64,000 bases of DNA from Asticcacaulis aquaticus (GTDB taxonomy: Bacteria > Pseudomonadota > Alphaproteobacteria > Caulobacterales > Caulobacteraceae), in assembly GCF_028550415.1 (NCBI RefSeq), contig NZ_JAQQKX010000015.1:1-64000 (forward strand). The letters are read 5' to 3'. The notes under the pieces are model-generated. The model saw only the letters and a list, made by a program, of their open reading frames with translations. It searched no databases and was not told the DNA's origin. A program made the position numbers and the translations under genes. Each line of letters begins with the position of its first letter. Position 1 is the stretch's first letter. Positions 26,189 to 34,820 of this stretch are shown one piece after another.

Positions 26189-26341
26189 CCTGCTCTCCTC
26201 CCTGTGCCGGAGGCATGGGGAGGTGGATTTTGGCGCGAAGCGACAAAAGACGGAGGGGGCGAAGCTTACGGCGTCATCCCCCTCCACCACTCGCTAACGC
26301 TCGCGGTCCCCCTCGCCATGCTTACGCACAGGGAGGAGAAG
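26189..26341. repeat. Long palindromic repeat, family A (diverged)
   Basis: The element starts with CTCCTCCCTGTGCCGGAGGCATGGGGAGG and ends with GTCCCCCTCGCCATGCTTACGCACAGGGAGGAG. The inner parts TCATCCCCCTCCACCACTCGC and GCGCGAAGCGAC are shared with 36128-36288 and 50448-50635. It occupies the gap between the SapC gene and the TonB receptor gene. Confidence 0.65.
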
Positions 26342-26344
26342 CCA

Positions 26345-28363
26345 TCAGAACCGATACGTCAGGCCCGCGCGCAGGTTGCGGGCCGCGCCGACCATGATGT
26401 CCTTCTGCACCGAGGTATGTTCGCGCACCTCTTCGTCGGTGGCGTTGCGCAGTTCGGCAAACAGCGACACATGCCTGTTGACCCAGTACGAACCGAACAG
26501 GTTGACCGTCGTATAGGCATCGGTCGGCCGTTCGAATTCGGCCAGGTCCTTATCGGCGGCCTGCACGTGGCGGACCTCGATGTGGTTCTTCCAGCGCTCG
26601 CCCTCATAGCCCAGCGTCGCCGTCAGGGCCGAGGGCGACAGGCGGGCGATATTGCCCAGATCGCTTTCGCCTTTCACATAGTCATAGGCCATATCCAACC
26701 GCACAGCGCGCGCGCCCTCGCTCCACAGATTGACGCCGCCCTCAAGTTCGAAACCGTAGAACTCGGCATCGGTCTGAACGTAGCGATAGACCGGCAGACC
26801 ATCCTCTTCGGCACCGGTCGGGCGCAGGTCGATAAAGCCGTCGAATTTCGAGGTATAGAGGTGCGCGTCGAAGGTGAAGGCCGAGTGCTGATCCATCAGC
26901 CAGTGGCCGGTAGCCTCAAGGCTGTAGCCGACTTCGGAATCCAACGTCCGGCTCCCGATCTCATAGGCGCCTGTCCCGGCGTGCGGTCCGTCGGCCAGCA
27001 GTTCGACATCCGACGGCGCGCGCTCGGACCGCGTCAGGCTGAGGCCGAAAAAGGCGTGATCCGAGGGCTTGTAAAACCCGCCCAGCGAGGCGGAGACGTT
27101 ATCGAAGTCCTTCGAGAACCCGGCAGCGCTGATCTCCTTACGGTCGAAGCGCGCCCCGCCCTCGACACCCCAACCGCCCTTGTCGAGGCGGTATTGCGCA
27201 TAGAGCCCGGCCTCGTCGGTGGTGGTCGAGGGCACGAAGGCCTCGGCCCCCACGGCCTCGAAATCGCGCGACAACAGGTTGAAGCCGATGGCGCCCGACA
27301 CGTCGCCCATCTTCGCGCGCAGCAGGTTGACGCGGACTTCATGCCCCGTCGAAAAGAATTGCGTGCCGGTATCGCTGCCTTCGAATTCGGTGTGGTGATA
27401 GTCGGTATAGCCCGCGTCGGCGGTCAGCTTGTTGAACCCTGCAAAGGCGACGTTGAACGACGAACGGAGATCGTAGCGCGTCTGTTTCAGGCCGATGGTG
27501 ACTGGACCTTCTTCGTCTTCCCCCTCGTGTTCATGGCCCGGCACGCCGTAAAGTGTATCGGTCTGCTTGACGCCGAAGCCGACAAAGCCGAAATCGCTGA
27601 TATAGGACAGGCCCGCGCCGTAGGTTTTCAGATCGACGGCGGAGTTTGCCTGATGATCCGAGGTATCCGGCGCTTCGCCTTCGGCATCGGTCAGGCGGCG
27701 CGATTCCGGCCCGACCGGGGTTTCATAGTCGTCGCTCTTGCGCTTCACGGCATCGACCGCGAAAACCCACGGCCCCTGCCCCAGTTTCGCATTCAGCCCC
27801 AGTTGCTTGCCGTTATCGACGCTGGAGGCCTGAGCGGTGAAACGGCCTTCGACGCCCTCTTTCGCTGGCGTGGTCGGAATGCGGTCGTCGATGATATTGA
27901 CGATGCCGCCGATGGCGTTACCGCCGTAGATCAGGGCCGACGGACCGCGCAGGACCTCGATGCGCTGGGCCTCCATCGGGTCGGTCGCCGTGGCGTGGTC
28001 GGGCGACACCGCCGAGGCGTCCACCGCCCCCATGCCGTTGTTGAGCACCAGCACGCGGAAGCCATCGAGGCCGCGGATGACCGGGCGGCTGGCGCCCGGC
28101 GCAAAGGCCGACGACCGCACACCCGGCAAGGTCGCCAGCATGTCGCCCAGGCCCTGCGCCGGTTTTTGATCGATCGCCGCGCGGTTCAGCACATCGACAT
28201 TGCTCATCAGGGCGTCCTTCGACACCCCATAGGCCGTACCGGTGACGATGACTTCGGTGATGTCGTCATCTTTCTGAGGCGTCGTCTGCGCAGCGGCAGC
28301 GGTCGCAAAGCCAAGGACAGTCAGGCTGGCCGTCAGTGTCAGCAGCGCACGGGAGGTAGGCAT
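26345..28363 (-). CDS. TonB-dependent outer-membrane receptor, ZnuD-like (zinc)
   Basis: The start at ATG 28363 has GGAG eight bases upstream and gives a clean signal peptide (MPTSRALLTLTASLTVLGFA, ending AAAAQ). The 672-residue product has a TonB box region (DDDITEVIVTGTA), a plug with PAQGLGDMLATLPGVRSSAF, VIRGLDGFRVLVLNNG and RIEVLRGPSALIYGGNAIGG, and a beta-barrel ending in LRAGLTYRF. An extracellular loop near residue 275 carries HEHEGEDEE, like the His-rich loops of ZnuD. It is divergent from a zur gene across a GTTAT/ATAAC palindrome. Together these point to zinc uptake under Zur repression. Confidence 0.88.
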   Translation of the reverse strand: MPTSRALLTLTASLTVLGFATAAAAQTTPQKDDDITEVIVTGTAYGVSKDALMSNVDVLNRAAIDQKPAQGLGDMLATLPGVRSSAFAPGASRPVIRGLDGFRVLVLNNGMGAVDASAVSPDHATATDPMEAQRIEVLRGPSALIYGGNAIGGIVNIIDDRIPTTPAKEGVEGRFTAQASSVDNGKQLGLNAKLGQGPWVFAVDAVKRKSDDYETPVGPESRRLTDAEGEAPDTSDHQANSAVDLKTYGAGLSYISDFGFVGFGVKQTDTLYGVPGHEHEGEDEEGPVTIGLKQTRYDLRSSFNVAFAGFNKLTADAGYTDYHHTEFEGSDTGTQFFSTGHEVRVNLLRAKMGDVSGAIGFNLLSRDFEAVGAEAFVPSTTTDEAGLYAQYRLDKGGWGVEGGARFDRKEISAAGFSKDFDNVSASLGGFYKPSDHAFFGLSLTRSERAPSDVELLADGPHAGTGAYEIGSRTLDSEVGYSLEATGHWLMDQHSAFTFDAHLYTSKFDGFIDLRPTGAEEDGLPVYRYVQTDAEFYGFELEGGVNLWSEGARAVRLDMAYDYVKGESDLGNIARLSPSALTATLGYEGERWKNHIEVRHVQAADKDLAEFERPTDAYTTVNLFGSYWVNRHVSLFAELRNATDEEVREHTSVQKDIMVGAARNLRAGLTYRF

Positions 28364-28428
28364 GAGGGAGGCTCCAGAAACAGCAGAAACGACGCAAACA
28401 CACAGATACGCCGTAGATTTGCGCAACT

Positions 28429-28441
28429 GTTATGTAATAAC
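28429..28441. promoter_or_regulatory. Candidate Zur-binding palindrome
   Basis: GTTATGTAATAAC is a 13-base palindrome (GTTAT-GTA-ATAAC) within the AT-rich divergent gap between the ZnuD-like receptor and zur. It resembles the TGTTATA-TATAACA core of proteobacterial Zur boxes. It lies 66 bases from the receptor start and 68 from the zur start, so one site could control both. Confidence 0.65.
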
Positions 28442-28509
28442 ATAATTCATGTCAAGCCACCTTTCGCCTGAATATTGCTTATGGGCGCGAGTCTCCCTAC
28501 ATTGGGCTC

Positions 28510-29004
28510 ATGAGCACGGCCTGCGATCACGATCATGACCACCACGACCACCATCTCGATGCCCACGGCGTCGAGGCGCGGCTGGCTGAGGCGCGTAAGC
28601 TGTGCGAGGCGCAGGGCGAGCGCATGACCGCGCCGCGTCAACGGACGCTGGAACTGATCCTCAGTCAGAACGCGCCGATGAAGGCCTATGACGTCATCGA
28701 CCGCTTCCATCCCGACGGCGCGGCCAAACCGCCGACGGTCTATCGTGCGCTGGGTTTCCTTGAGCAGATGGGCCTGATCCACCGCATCGAAAGCCTCAAC
28801 GCCTTCGTCGCCTGCCAAGGGCATGAACACGACCACGATCACCCGGAACCCCACTCGGCGGCGTTTCTTCTGTGCGAATGCTGCGGTCAGAGCGAGGAAG
28901 TCATGCTCGATCTCGGCAGCATCGACCGCAAGGCCGCCGCGAGCGGGTTCAAAGTCCGGCGCATCACGCTGGAAGCCAAGGGCCTGTGCAAGGCCTGCCA
29001 GTAG
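28510..29004 (+). CDS. zur: Fur-family zinc-uptake regulator
   Basis: The 164-residue protein has a His/Asp-rich N-terminus (DHDHDHHDHHLDAH), a winged helix (ERMTAPRQRTLELILSQNAPMKAYDVIDRF, PPTVYRALGFLEQMGLIHRIES) and a metal-binding dimerisation domain (GHEHDHDHPEPHSAAFLLCECCGQSEEV, ending CKAC). The two Cys pairs form the structural Zn site, and the overall pattern is Zur rather than Fur. With zinc bound it should repress the divergent receptor. The unusual His-rich head may be an extra zinc-sensing or storage segment. Confidence 0.9.
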   Translation: MSTACDHDHDHHDHHLDAHGVEARLAEARKLCEAQGERMTAPRQRTLELILSQNAPMKAYDVIDRFHPDGAAKPPTVYRALGFLEQMGLIHRIESLNAFVACQGHEHDHDHPEPHSAAFLLCECCGQSEEVMLDLGSIDRKAAASGFKVRRITLEAKGLCKACQ

Positions 29005-29180
29005 GTTTCATAGAAACTGGCGACGGATTTTCGCTTCTCAGGCGAATAAATCTCATTAGAGGCCTATCTTTTCTCATTATTTTCGGCGCAGTTGTGCGTG
29101 TAACGATCGATTTGTGCACTGCGTAAGAAAACCGTTCATCTATTTGAGCCTAAACTGCGATCACAGTCACGAAGGTGAAT

Positions 29181-30377
29181 ATGTCGGCCGCCACCCTGCA
29201 AACCCTGGATTCCGGTTCCTTGCGGACCATTCTGGACCTGCACGCCAAGTACAAGGCGGCGCGGGCGGGCGGGCAACTGGCCAATTTCGCCTATATCGAC
29301 CTGACCGGCGTCAATCTCGAAGGCGTCGACCTCAGCGATGCGATCCTGACGGGGGCCTGCCTCAACGGGGCCTCGCTGAAGGACGTCAACTTCACCCGCG
29401 CCAACCTGTTCGGCTGCGACCTGCGCAATGCCGACCTGCGCTTTGCCACGCTCGACCGGGCGGATCTGCGCGGGGCGTGCCTGCGCGGGGCCAATCTGAC
29501 GGGCGCCAGCCTGATCCGCTGCGACCTGCGCGAAGGCCAGATCGCGTTCAAGGACGAAAAGCACGGCCTGCGCCTGATGAAGCACGAAAAGCGCGCGGGA
29601 GAACTCGACTACGCCATCCTGTCGGGGGCCGACCTGTCCGGGGCGCGGATGACGGGCACCGCCGCCGTCTCGACCGATTTCCGCGACGCCCAGATGTCCG
29701 GCGCCATCCTCAGCCACGCCAAGCTGCGTAACGCTTCGCTCGACGGGGCCAACCTGACCGGGGCCAACATGTCTTCGGCCGACATTTCCGGGGCCTCGCT
29801 CAAGGGGGCGGTGATGGTCGACACCGACACCGCCGGGATGATGACGAAGGACGCCGACCTCAGCGACGTCCTCACCGCGCCGGTCAGCGTCTATATCGAC
29901 AACGCGCCGCTCGACGACCTGCTCGACGCCTACGAACTGTGGTGCAAGACCGGTGGCGCGAAAGGCGCGACCCAGACCTTCGGCGGTATCGATTTCCGCG
30001 CCACCAAAACCCTGACCGGGCGCAACCTGACGGCGGCGCAGATGGCCGGGGCCATTCTCTACGGCATGGATATGCGCGGCATTCAGCTTCAGGGGGCCAA
30101 CCTGTCGAACGCCGATCTGCGCGGGGCGAACCTCAGCGGGGCCGATCTGCGCGGCGCGCGGCTGACCGGGGCGAAACTGACCAAGGCCAATCTCGACGGC
30201 GCGGACCTGTCGCCGCTCAATCTGGGCGGCGACCGCCTGATGCGCACGGATATGACCGGCGCGATCCTGACCCACGCCAATCTGAGAAATGCCGACCTGA
30301 CGCGGGCGCGGCTGCTCGAAGCCCGCCTCGACGAGGTCCGCGATCAGGGGTGCAACTATACCCTGGCCGAGCGCTAA
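29181..30377 (+). CDS. Pentapeptide-repeat protein, paralogue 2
   Basis: The start at ATG 29181 has GAAGG five bases upstream; a GTG at 29175 would overlap it. The 398-residue product shares the layout of the protein at 12895-14148: a helical head (LRTILDLHAKYKAARAGG), block 1, a linker with CDLREGQIAFKDEKHGL, block 2, a non-repeat insert (LDDLLDAYELWCKTGGAKGA), and block 3 (IQLQGANLSNADLRGANLSG). A conserved LSPLNLGGDRLMRTDMTGA segment near residue 350 has its counterpart in LGPLNLGNDRLFPADLSEA of paralogue 1. The C-terminus differs (CNYTLAER). No signal peptide; function unknown. Confidence 0.9.
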   Translation: MSAATLQTLDSGSLRTILDLHAKYKAARAGGQLANFAYIDLTGVNLEGVDLSDAILTGACLNGASLKDVNFTRANLFGCDLRNADLRFATLDRADLRGACLRGANLTGASLIRCDLREGQIAFKDEKHGLRLMKHEKRAGELDYAILSGADLSGARMTGTAAVSTDFRDAQMSGAILSHAKLRNASLDGANLTGANMSSADISGASLKGAVMVDTDTAGMMTKDADLSDVLTAPVSVYIDNAPLDDLLDAYELWCKTGGAKGATQTFGGIDFRATKTLTGRNLTAAQMAGAILYGMDMRGIQLQGANLSNADLRGANLSGADLRGARLTGAKLTKANLDGADLSPLNLGGDRLMRTDMTGAILTHANLRNADLTRARLLEARLDEVRDQGCNYTLAER

Positions 30378-30383
30378 CTCACC

Positions 30384-32276
30384 CTATTTCTCGAACCGCG
30401 CATCGCCCCATGCGGTAGCCACCGCCGCGTCCTTATTGGCCCGCACGATCAGTTCGACGACCCTGACGCCGCTCACATCCGCCGTCAGGTCTGCCGCCGC
30501 GTCGCCATAGGTCACCGGCTTCGATTCCGTAAGCAAGCGCCCGTCACCATAGATTTGAAACGTCACCGCGGCCTTGCGGTTGCGCGTCGCTGCATCGACG
30601 CCGACTGACGCCACAAAGCGCCGATATTCGCCGTTGGCCTGTACTTCCATCCGCGAGCCGGACAGGACACCGATCCCATAGGCAAAAGCCTTTTCGCCGA
30701 CCGTCAGCTCCGTGCCGTACGGGCTGGCGTCGGCCTGCGCCCCGCCCCAGCCCGCATACATCGGCGTGTCGCCGCCGCGTCCGGCGCTGGCGCGGGTCGC
30801 CTGATAGATGTGCGGATCGCCTTCCGGGAACGGAATGCCGTCGGCGGCCACATTGATACGGCCCGGGATTTCCGACAGATAGGTCCCCTGCCCCAGCCGA
30901 TGCGTGCCCTCGGCCTCGAAGACCAGAGTCTCATGCGCGCCCAGCGTAAATCTCTGGCTGCCGGTAAAGGCGGGCAGCGTTTCCTTGCTCCACAGGTTGC
31001 GCAAGCCGATGGGTTTGGCGGCATCGAATTTCAGGTCACGCGCCGTCAGGGACACGGTTTTTGCCGCCTCGCTGCGATTGAACAGGGCGACGGCTTTTTT
31101 GCCATTACTCAGGGTCTTGACCAGAATCTGCACGTCATTAGACCGATAGGCTAGGACGGCCTGATGCCCGCCCTTGTCCTGATTGACGGCGACCAGATCG
31201 GCATTGCCCCAGATATCGATCAGATCCTTCGGTGCACCGCGCAGGTCGTAACCGATCAGCAGCGGCGCATTGAGCATGGCCCACAGGGCGAAGTGGCTTT
31301 TCGCCTCGGTCAGGTGATTGACGTCGAAATCGCCCTTGCCGACGAACAGCATGTCCGGATCGTTCCAGCGGCCCGGCCCGGCATATAGGGGCCGCGTCAC
31401 GGCGCTGTCGAAGGAATGCAGCATCGAGCCCCAGGTCGGGTTGATATCGTAGCTGGTTCGCCACAGATTGCCGACGTCCTTGCCCCAGGTCCGCACATCG
31501 GCGCGGCCCCACGAACAGATCGACAGGACGTAATCGTTGTCGGGATTGTATTTGCGTAAGCTATCGGCGACCTCGACATACATGGCCTTAAGGTCTTCGG
31601 CCTTGTCCAGCGCCGGGCGGTCGCGCGCGATCAGCGGTTCGCGGACGCGGTAACCCGGTGTCGTTATGACCTTGGCATTGGCCGTATAGTCGGCCACGCC
31701 GCAGGCATCGATCTTGATATAGTCGAAGCCCCAGTCGGTGAAGAACAGCTTCAGGTCCTGATCGACGTGGCCTTCGAGGCCAACCTCGCGTTCGGCCACC
31801 GTGCCTTCGGGCAGGTTCGGCGATTTCAGATCCCACGCCTGCGAACAGGCATTGCGACCGATCTCGGAATAGATCCCGGCCTTGAGACCCATCCTATGCA
31901 GGCGGTCGGTGAACGGCTTGAAACTGGTGTCTTTTCCCTTGATCGCCGCGCTGGGGAAGATCGAGGTGCGGATTTCCAGCCGCCCGTCCGTTTGTCGACG
32001 CTTGAGCCACCAGCCGTCGTCGATATTGACATAGACGTAGCCGAGTTTGGCCAGCCCGGTATCGACTAGCGCTTCGGCGGCGCCCATCACCTTGTCTTCG
32101 CTGACCTCGATGCGAAAGGCGTTGAACGAGTTCCAGCCCATCGGCGGCGTCTGGGCCTGACCGGTCTGGTGAGCGGTCCATTTCCCCGTAGGCGTCAGCG
32201 GATCGGTTTGGGCATGGGCCGCCGCCATAAGGCTCAACCCCACCAGCATTGACGTCGTGAACCAACGCAGCTTCAT
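30384..32276 (-). CDS. GH27-family alpha-galactosidase with C-terminal NPCBM domain
   Basis: The 630-residue secreted enzyme has a signal peptide (MKLRWFTTSMLVGLSLMAAA, ending HAQ). The GH27 barrel starts at TPPMGWNSFNAF and includes YVYVNIDDGWW near residue 88 and DWGFDYIKIDACG near 185, whose Asp is the expected nucleophile. WRTSYDINPTWGSMLH near 280 holds the likely acid/base region. A beta-sandwich domain follows, then an NPCBM-type carbohydrate-binding module (about 490-630; MYAGWGGAQADASPYG, AYGIGVLSGSRMEV). It probably releases alpha-galactose from plant polysaccharide in the periplasm. Related GH27 members act on beta-L-arabinopyranosides, which is an alternative. Confidence 0.9.
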   Translation of the reverse strand: MKLRWFTTSMLVGLSLMAAAHAQTDPLTPTGKWTAHQTGQAQTPPMGWNSFNAFRIEVSEDKVMGAAEALVDTGLAKLGYVYVNIDDGWWLKRRQTDGRLEIRTSIFPSAAIKGKDTSFKPFTDRLHRMGLKAGIYSEIGRNACSQAWDLKSPNLPEGTVAEREVGLEGHVDQDLKLFFTDWGFDYIKIDACGVADYTANAKVITTPGYRVREPLIARDRPALDKAEDLKAMYVEVADSLRKYNPDNDYVLSICSWGRADVRTWGKDVGNLWRTSYDINPTWGSMLHSFDSAVTRPLYAGPGRWNDPDMLFVGKGDFDVNHLTEAKSHFALWAMLNAPLLIGYDLRGAPKDLIDIWGNADLVAVNQDKGGHQAVLAYRSNDVQILVKTLSNGKKAVALFNRSEAAKTVSLTARDLKFDAAKPIGLRNLWSKETLPAFTGSQRFTLGAHETLVFEAEGTHRLGQGTYLSEIPGRINVAADGIPFPEGDPHIYQATRASAGRGGDTPMYAGWGGAQADASPYGTELTVGEKAFAYGIGVLSGSRMEVQANGEYRRFVASVGVDAATRNRKAAVTFQIYGDGRLLTESKPVTYGDAAADLTADVSGVRVVELIVRANKDAAVATAWGDARFEK

Positions 32277-32302
32277 ATCTCGCTCCCTTATCTTTTATCG
32301 TT

Positions 32303-32316
32303 GATAGATATTTATC
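32303..32316. promoter_or_regulatory. Weak GATA/TATC palindrome upstream of the alpha-galactosidase gene
   Basis: GATAGATATTTATC is a partly symmetric 14-base site in the AT-rich 65-base gap upstream of the glycosidase start at 32276. It could bind a repressor of the galactoside gene, but no regulator gene is adjacent, so this is tentative. Confidence 0.25.
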
Positions 32317-32341
32317 ATACAATAAATGGGAGTCGAGTCGA

Positions 32342-33349
32342 TTATAGCCAACCCTTGATGCGGAACCAGACCAGCGGCCCGACCGCCGAGGCGATCATCG
32401 CGCCGACCACCACCGGATAGGCCCAGGGCTGATGCAGTTCGGGCATATATTCAAAGTTCATCCCGTACAGCGATGCGATCAGGGTCGGCGGCAGGAAGGC
32501 CACCGAGGCCACCGAGACGATCTTGATCGTCGTGTTCTGCTCCAGATTGATCATGCCCAGCGCCGCCTCGTGCAGATAGGCGATATTGCCCGACACGAAA
32601 CCGGCATGGTCGTTGAGCGAAGCCACGTCCTTTTCCAGCGTACGCAGATGTTCGTGGAAAGCATCGTAGGCGTCCTTCGTGCCGATCAGGTCGAGCGGCA
32701 AACCGCGCGCATAGAGCAGCAACCGCCCCAGCGAGACGAGGCTGTCGCGGATGCGCGCCGTGTCGCTCTGGCAACCGCCCAGTTCGCGCAGGACCTTTTC
32801 GAGGTTGCGGCCCTTCTTGGGGGCGAAGATGCGCGAGGAAATGCCCTCGACCATGCCCGACGCACGCTCCAGCAGATCGGCCGTGCGATCGATCAGCACA
32901 TCAAGCAGATTGCCGAAGGCTTCGGCGGGATAGCTGCACAGGTCGGGCTGACGCACGACGCGGTCGGCGAAGATGGAGAAGGATTTCGGGTCGATATAGC
33001 GGATGGTGATCAGATGGTCTTCGTGCAGGACGAAGGTCACCGGCCCGGATTGCAGATTGTCCTGCCCGCCGTGGAAGGCCAGCAGCGCCGTCATGAAGGC
33101 CGCGCCCTTGTCGATATAAAGGCGCGACGAGAACTCGATCTCCTCCATATCCTCGCGCGTCGGCAGGTTGAGGTCCACCACGCCCTCGACATAGTGCTCC
33201 TCTTCGCGGTCGGGATTATACAGATCGATCCACACCATTTCCGGTGTGATGTCGCACCAGCCGGATTCGCCGCCCTCATCGGGCTCGATCGGATGCACGG
33301 CGGACATCGCACCTTCGGCAGCGTCGCTGCGGCTGTAGATATTGAGCAT
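32342..33349 (-). CDS. corA: CorA-family divalent metal ion transporter
   Basis: The 335-residue protein has a large cytoplasmic N-domain and two C-terminal TMs. The signature YGMNFEYMPELHQPWAYP, with the GMN selectivity motif near residue 305, lies between TM1 (VASVAFLPPTLIASL) and TM2 (VVVGAMIASAVGPLVWF). The stretch TADLLERASGMVEGISSRIF is typical of the CorA/ZntB cytoplasmic domain. It should import Mg2+ or Co2+, or export Zn2+ if ZntB-like. AGGGGG lies upstream of the ATG. Confidence 0.93.
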   Translation of the reverse strand: MLNIYSRSDAAEGAMSAVHPIEPDEGGESGWCDITPEMVWIDLYNPDREEEHYVEGVVDLNLPTREDMEEIEFSSRLYIDKGAAFMTALLAFHGGQDNLQSGPVTFVLHEDHLITIRYIDPKSFSIFADRVVRQPDLCSYPAEAFGNLLDVLIDRTADLLERASGMVEGISSRIFAPKKGRNLEKVLRELGGCQSDTARIRDSLVSLGRLLLYARGLPLDLIGTKDAYDAFHEHLRTLEKDVASLNDHAGFVSGNIAYLHEAALGMINLEQNTTIKIVSVASVAFLPPTLIASLYGMNFEYMPELHQPWAYPVVVGAMIASAVGPLVWFRIKGWL

Positions 33350-33421
33350 GGAACGCCCCCTGAATTACGCCTCAAGCCCTACAGGGAATCGATTGCCCCG
33401 CCAATGTAAATTGATCAATGC

Positions 33422-33451
33422 AAAACGCCGCCCGGAGACCGGACGGCGTTT
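33422..33451. terminator. Rho-independent terminator downstream of the CHAP gene
   Basis: AAACGCCGCCCGG and CCGGACGGCGTTT-type arms form a stem between the CHAP gene end (33472) and the corA start. On the minus strand it ends in TTTTG, consistent with terminating the CHAP transcript. Confidence 0.75.
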
Positions 33452-33471
33452 GAAAGCTTATACGCCTGAAC

Positions 33472-34461
33472 TCAGGCCTTTTTCTTGGTCGAGGCCTTCT
33501 CGTCCGCCTCGGCGACCTTCTTGGTCGCGGTCTTCGTTTTAGTCTGGGACTTGGCGGAGGTCTTCTCGGTCTTTTCCGAAGCGTCAGCGACCTTAGTGGC
33601 CTTCTTCGACGATTTCGGTTCGGACTTTTCAGCGACCTTGGTCTTGCTGGACGTCTTTTTAGCCGGGGCCTTTTCGGCCACTTCGGTCTTGGTGCCCTTT
33701 TTGGAAGACGTCTTTTCCGTCTTGGCCTCGGCCTTAACCGGGGTTTTCGCGGCGACGGCCTTTTCGGTGGTCTTCACCGGCGCGGCGGGCGCGTCTTCAC
33801 TCAGCTTCTGCGCCGCCAGTTCCTGGCCGCGCGGGGCGTCGGCATCGGCGATCAGCGCGGTGGCGAGCGGTTTGCTGGTGGTTTTGGCCGAGGTCTTGAT
33901 GACGCTCTTTGAGGTCTTGTCGATCTTGCTGACGGCGGGCTTATCCAGCACCTGCGTCACCAGATTCTGGCCCATTTCCTGGCCCTTTTGCGCGGCCTGA
34001 TAGATGAAGCCGTAGGTCGGATAGACCGTGGTGCCGAGGTCGGCGATCGGGCCATACCACACCTTGACCTTGGACCAGTCGCCCTTGTCCGAAACGTCGA
34101 CGACGGTGACGTCCTTTTCGACCTGACCGCGCGACCCGTTGATCGGCGACCAGTTGGCGTGGGTGATCTGGATAACGCGTTCGGTAACCACTTGCGAAAC
34201 GACGGCCACGTGGCCCAGTTTCATCTTGCCTTGGGGGCGGAAGACCAGAACCGCGCCGGCCTTAGGCGAAAAACCCTTGTCGTATTTGCCCGAAGCGCCT
34301 TCCCACCAGGTCCACGCGTCACCGAAGATATTCATGCCCGTGATCGAACGGGCGAAGGTGACACATTGCCAGTAGGGAGACTTCTTTTCGGCGGCCTGAG
34401 TGCCCGTGGCACCGAAAGCCAGAACCGCCGATAACGCCAATACGCTTAGTTTTTTCAGCAC
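33472..34461 (-). CDS. Secreted CHAP-domain (peptidoglycan amidase/peptidase) protein with Lys-rich tail
   Basis: The 329-residue product has a signal peptide (MLKKLSVLALSAVLAFGATG, ending TQAA). The CHAP domain has its catalytic Cys at residue 33 (PYWQCVTFARSITG), His in KLGHVAVVS and a polar third residue near THANWSP. WTWWEGASGKYDKGFSPKAGAVLVFR is typical of the fold. The last ~160 residues are low complexity, rich in Lys, Ala, Thr, Ser and Glu, with KTSSK-type repeats, and could hold the enzyme to the negatively charged wall. A perfect CtrA box at 34699 suggests cell-cycle control. Confidence 0.88.
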   Translation of the reverse strand: MLKKLSVLALSAVLAFGATGTQAAEKKSPYWQCVTFARSITGMNIFGDAWTWWEGASGKYDKGFSPKAGAVLVFRPQGKMKLGHVAVVSQVVTERVIQITHANWSPINGSRGQVEKDVTVVDVSDKGDWSKVKVWYGPIADLGTTVYPTYGFIYQAAQKGQEMGQNLVTQVLDKPAVSKIDKTSKSVIKTSAKTTSKPLATALIADADAPRGQELAAQKLSEDAPAAPVKTTEKAVAAKTPVKAEAKTEKTSSKKGTKTEVAEKAPAKKTSSKTKVAEKSEPKSSKKATKVADASEKTEKTSAKSQTKTKTATKKVAEADEKASTKKKA

Positions 34462-34698
34462 GCACGCACTCCATTTGGGGCCTGATCGAGTCCGTGCGCT
34501 GACAGCGTCTTCGGAGCTCTTAGGGGTCTTACAGGGGGTGGCTGCGGGTGGAAAAGTTAAGACGTAAACGCCCGCAACAGTTTTACTACGAGACTTTGAT
34601 ACATAACATGGACAAGTTTACAAAGTCTTTATTTTGGTTAACGTGGTAAAATTCCCACATTTACCCTCACCTCGCGGCCATATGTGGCGAAAATGTTG

Positions 34699-34713
34699 TT
34701 AAACATCAGTTAA
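34699..34713. promoter_or_regulatory. Perfect CtrA binding site (TTAA-N7-TTAA)
   Basis: TTAAACATCAGTTAA fits the full CtrA consensus exactly. It lies 238 bases upstream of the CHAP gene and downstream of the acyltransferase terminator, so the CHAP gene is the only reasonable target. The distance implies a long leader or an upstream activating position. Confidence 0.6.
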
Positions 34714-34744
34714 CTATAAATGCGGGTGCGTTGCGAAAAAATTT

Positions 34745-34779
34745 GGGGGCAATTTCACCGTTTTGGCGAAATCACCCCC
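34745..34779 (-). terminator. Rho-independent terminator after the acyltransferase gene
   Basis: On the minus strand GGGGGTGATTTCGCC pairs with GGTGAAATTGCCCCC, followed by AAATTTTTTCG. It lies 42 bases after the acyltransferase stop. Confidence 0.75.
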
Positions 34780-34820
34780 TCAAACTATGAAATTTTTATT
34801 TTTTCAGTGATCCCGCTTAT

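Larger units (their letters stand above)
34462..34820. other. AT-rich intergenic region with CtrA box and terminator
   Basis: The 359-base gap between the CHAP gene and the acyltransferase gene is markedly AT-rich. It holds a perfect TTAA-N7-TTAA box (34699-34713) and a minus-strand terminator (34745-34779). No plausible ORF is seen. The region GGTTAACGTGGTAAAA around 34640 may be a CtrA half-site. Confidence 0.6.

Noticed and set aside
26129-28471. 780-residue plus-strand ORF antisense to the ZnuD-like receptor
   Set aside because: It begins inside a repeat, has no recognisable motif and lies opposite a clear TonB receptor.
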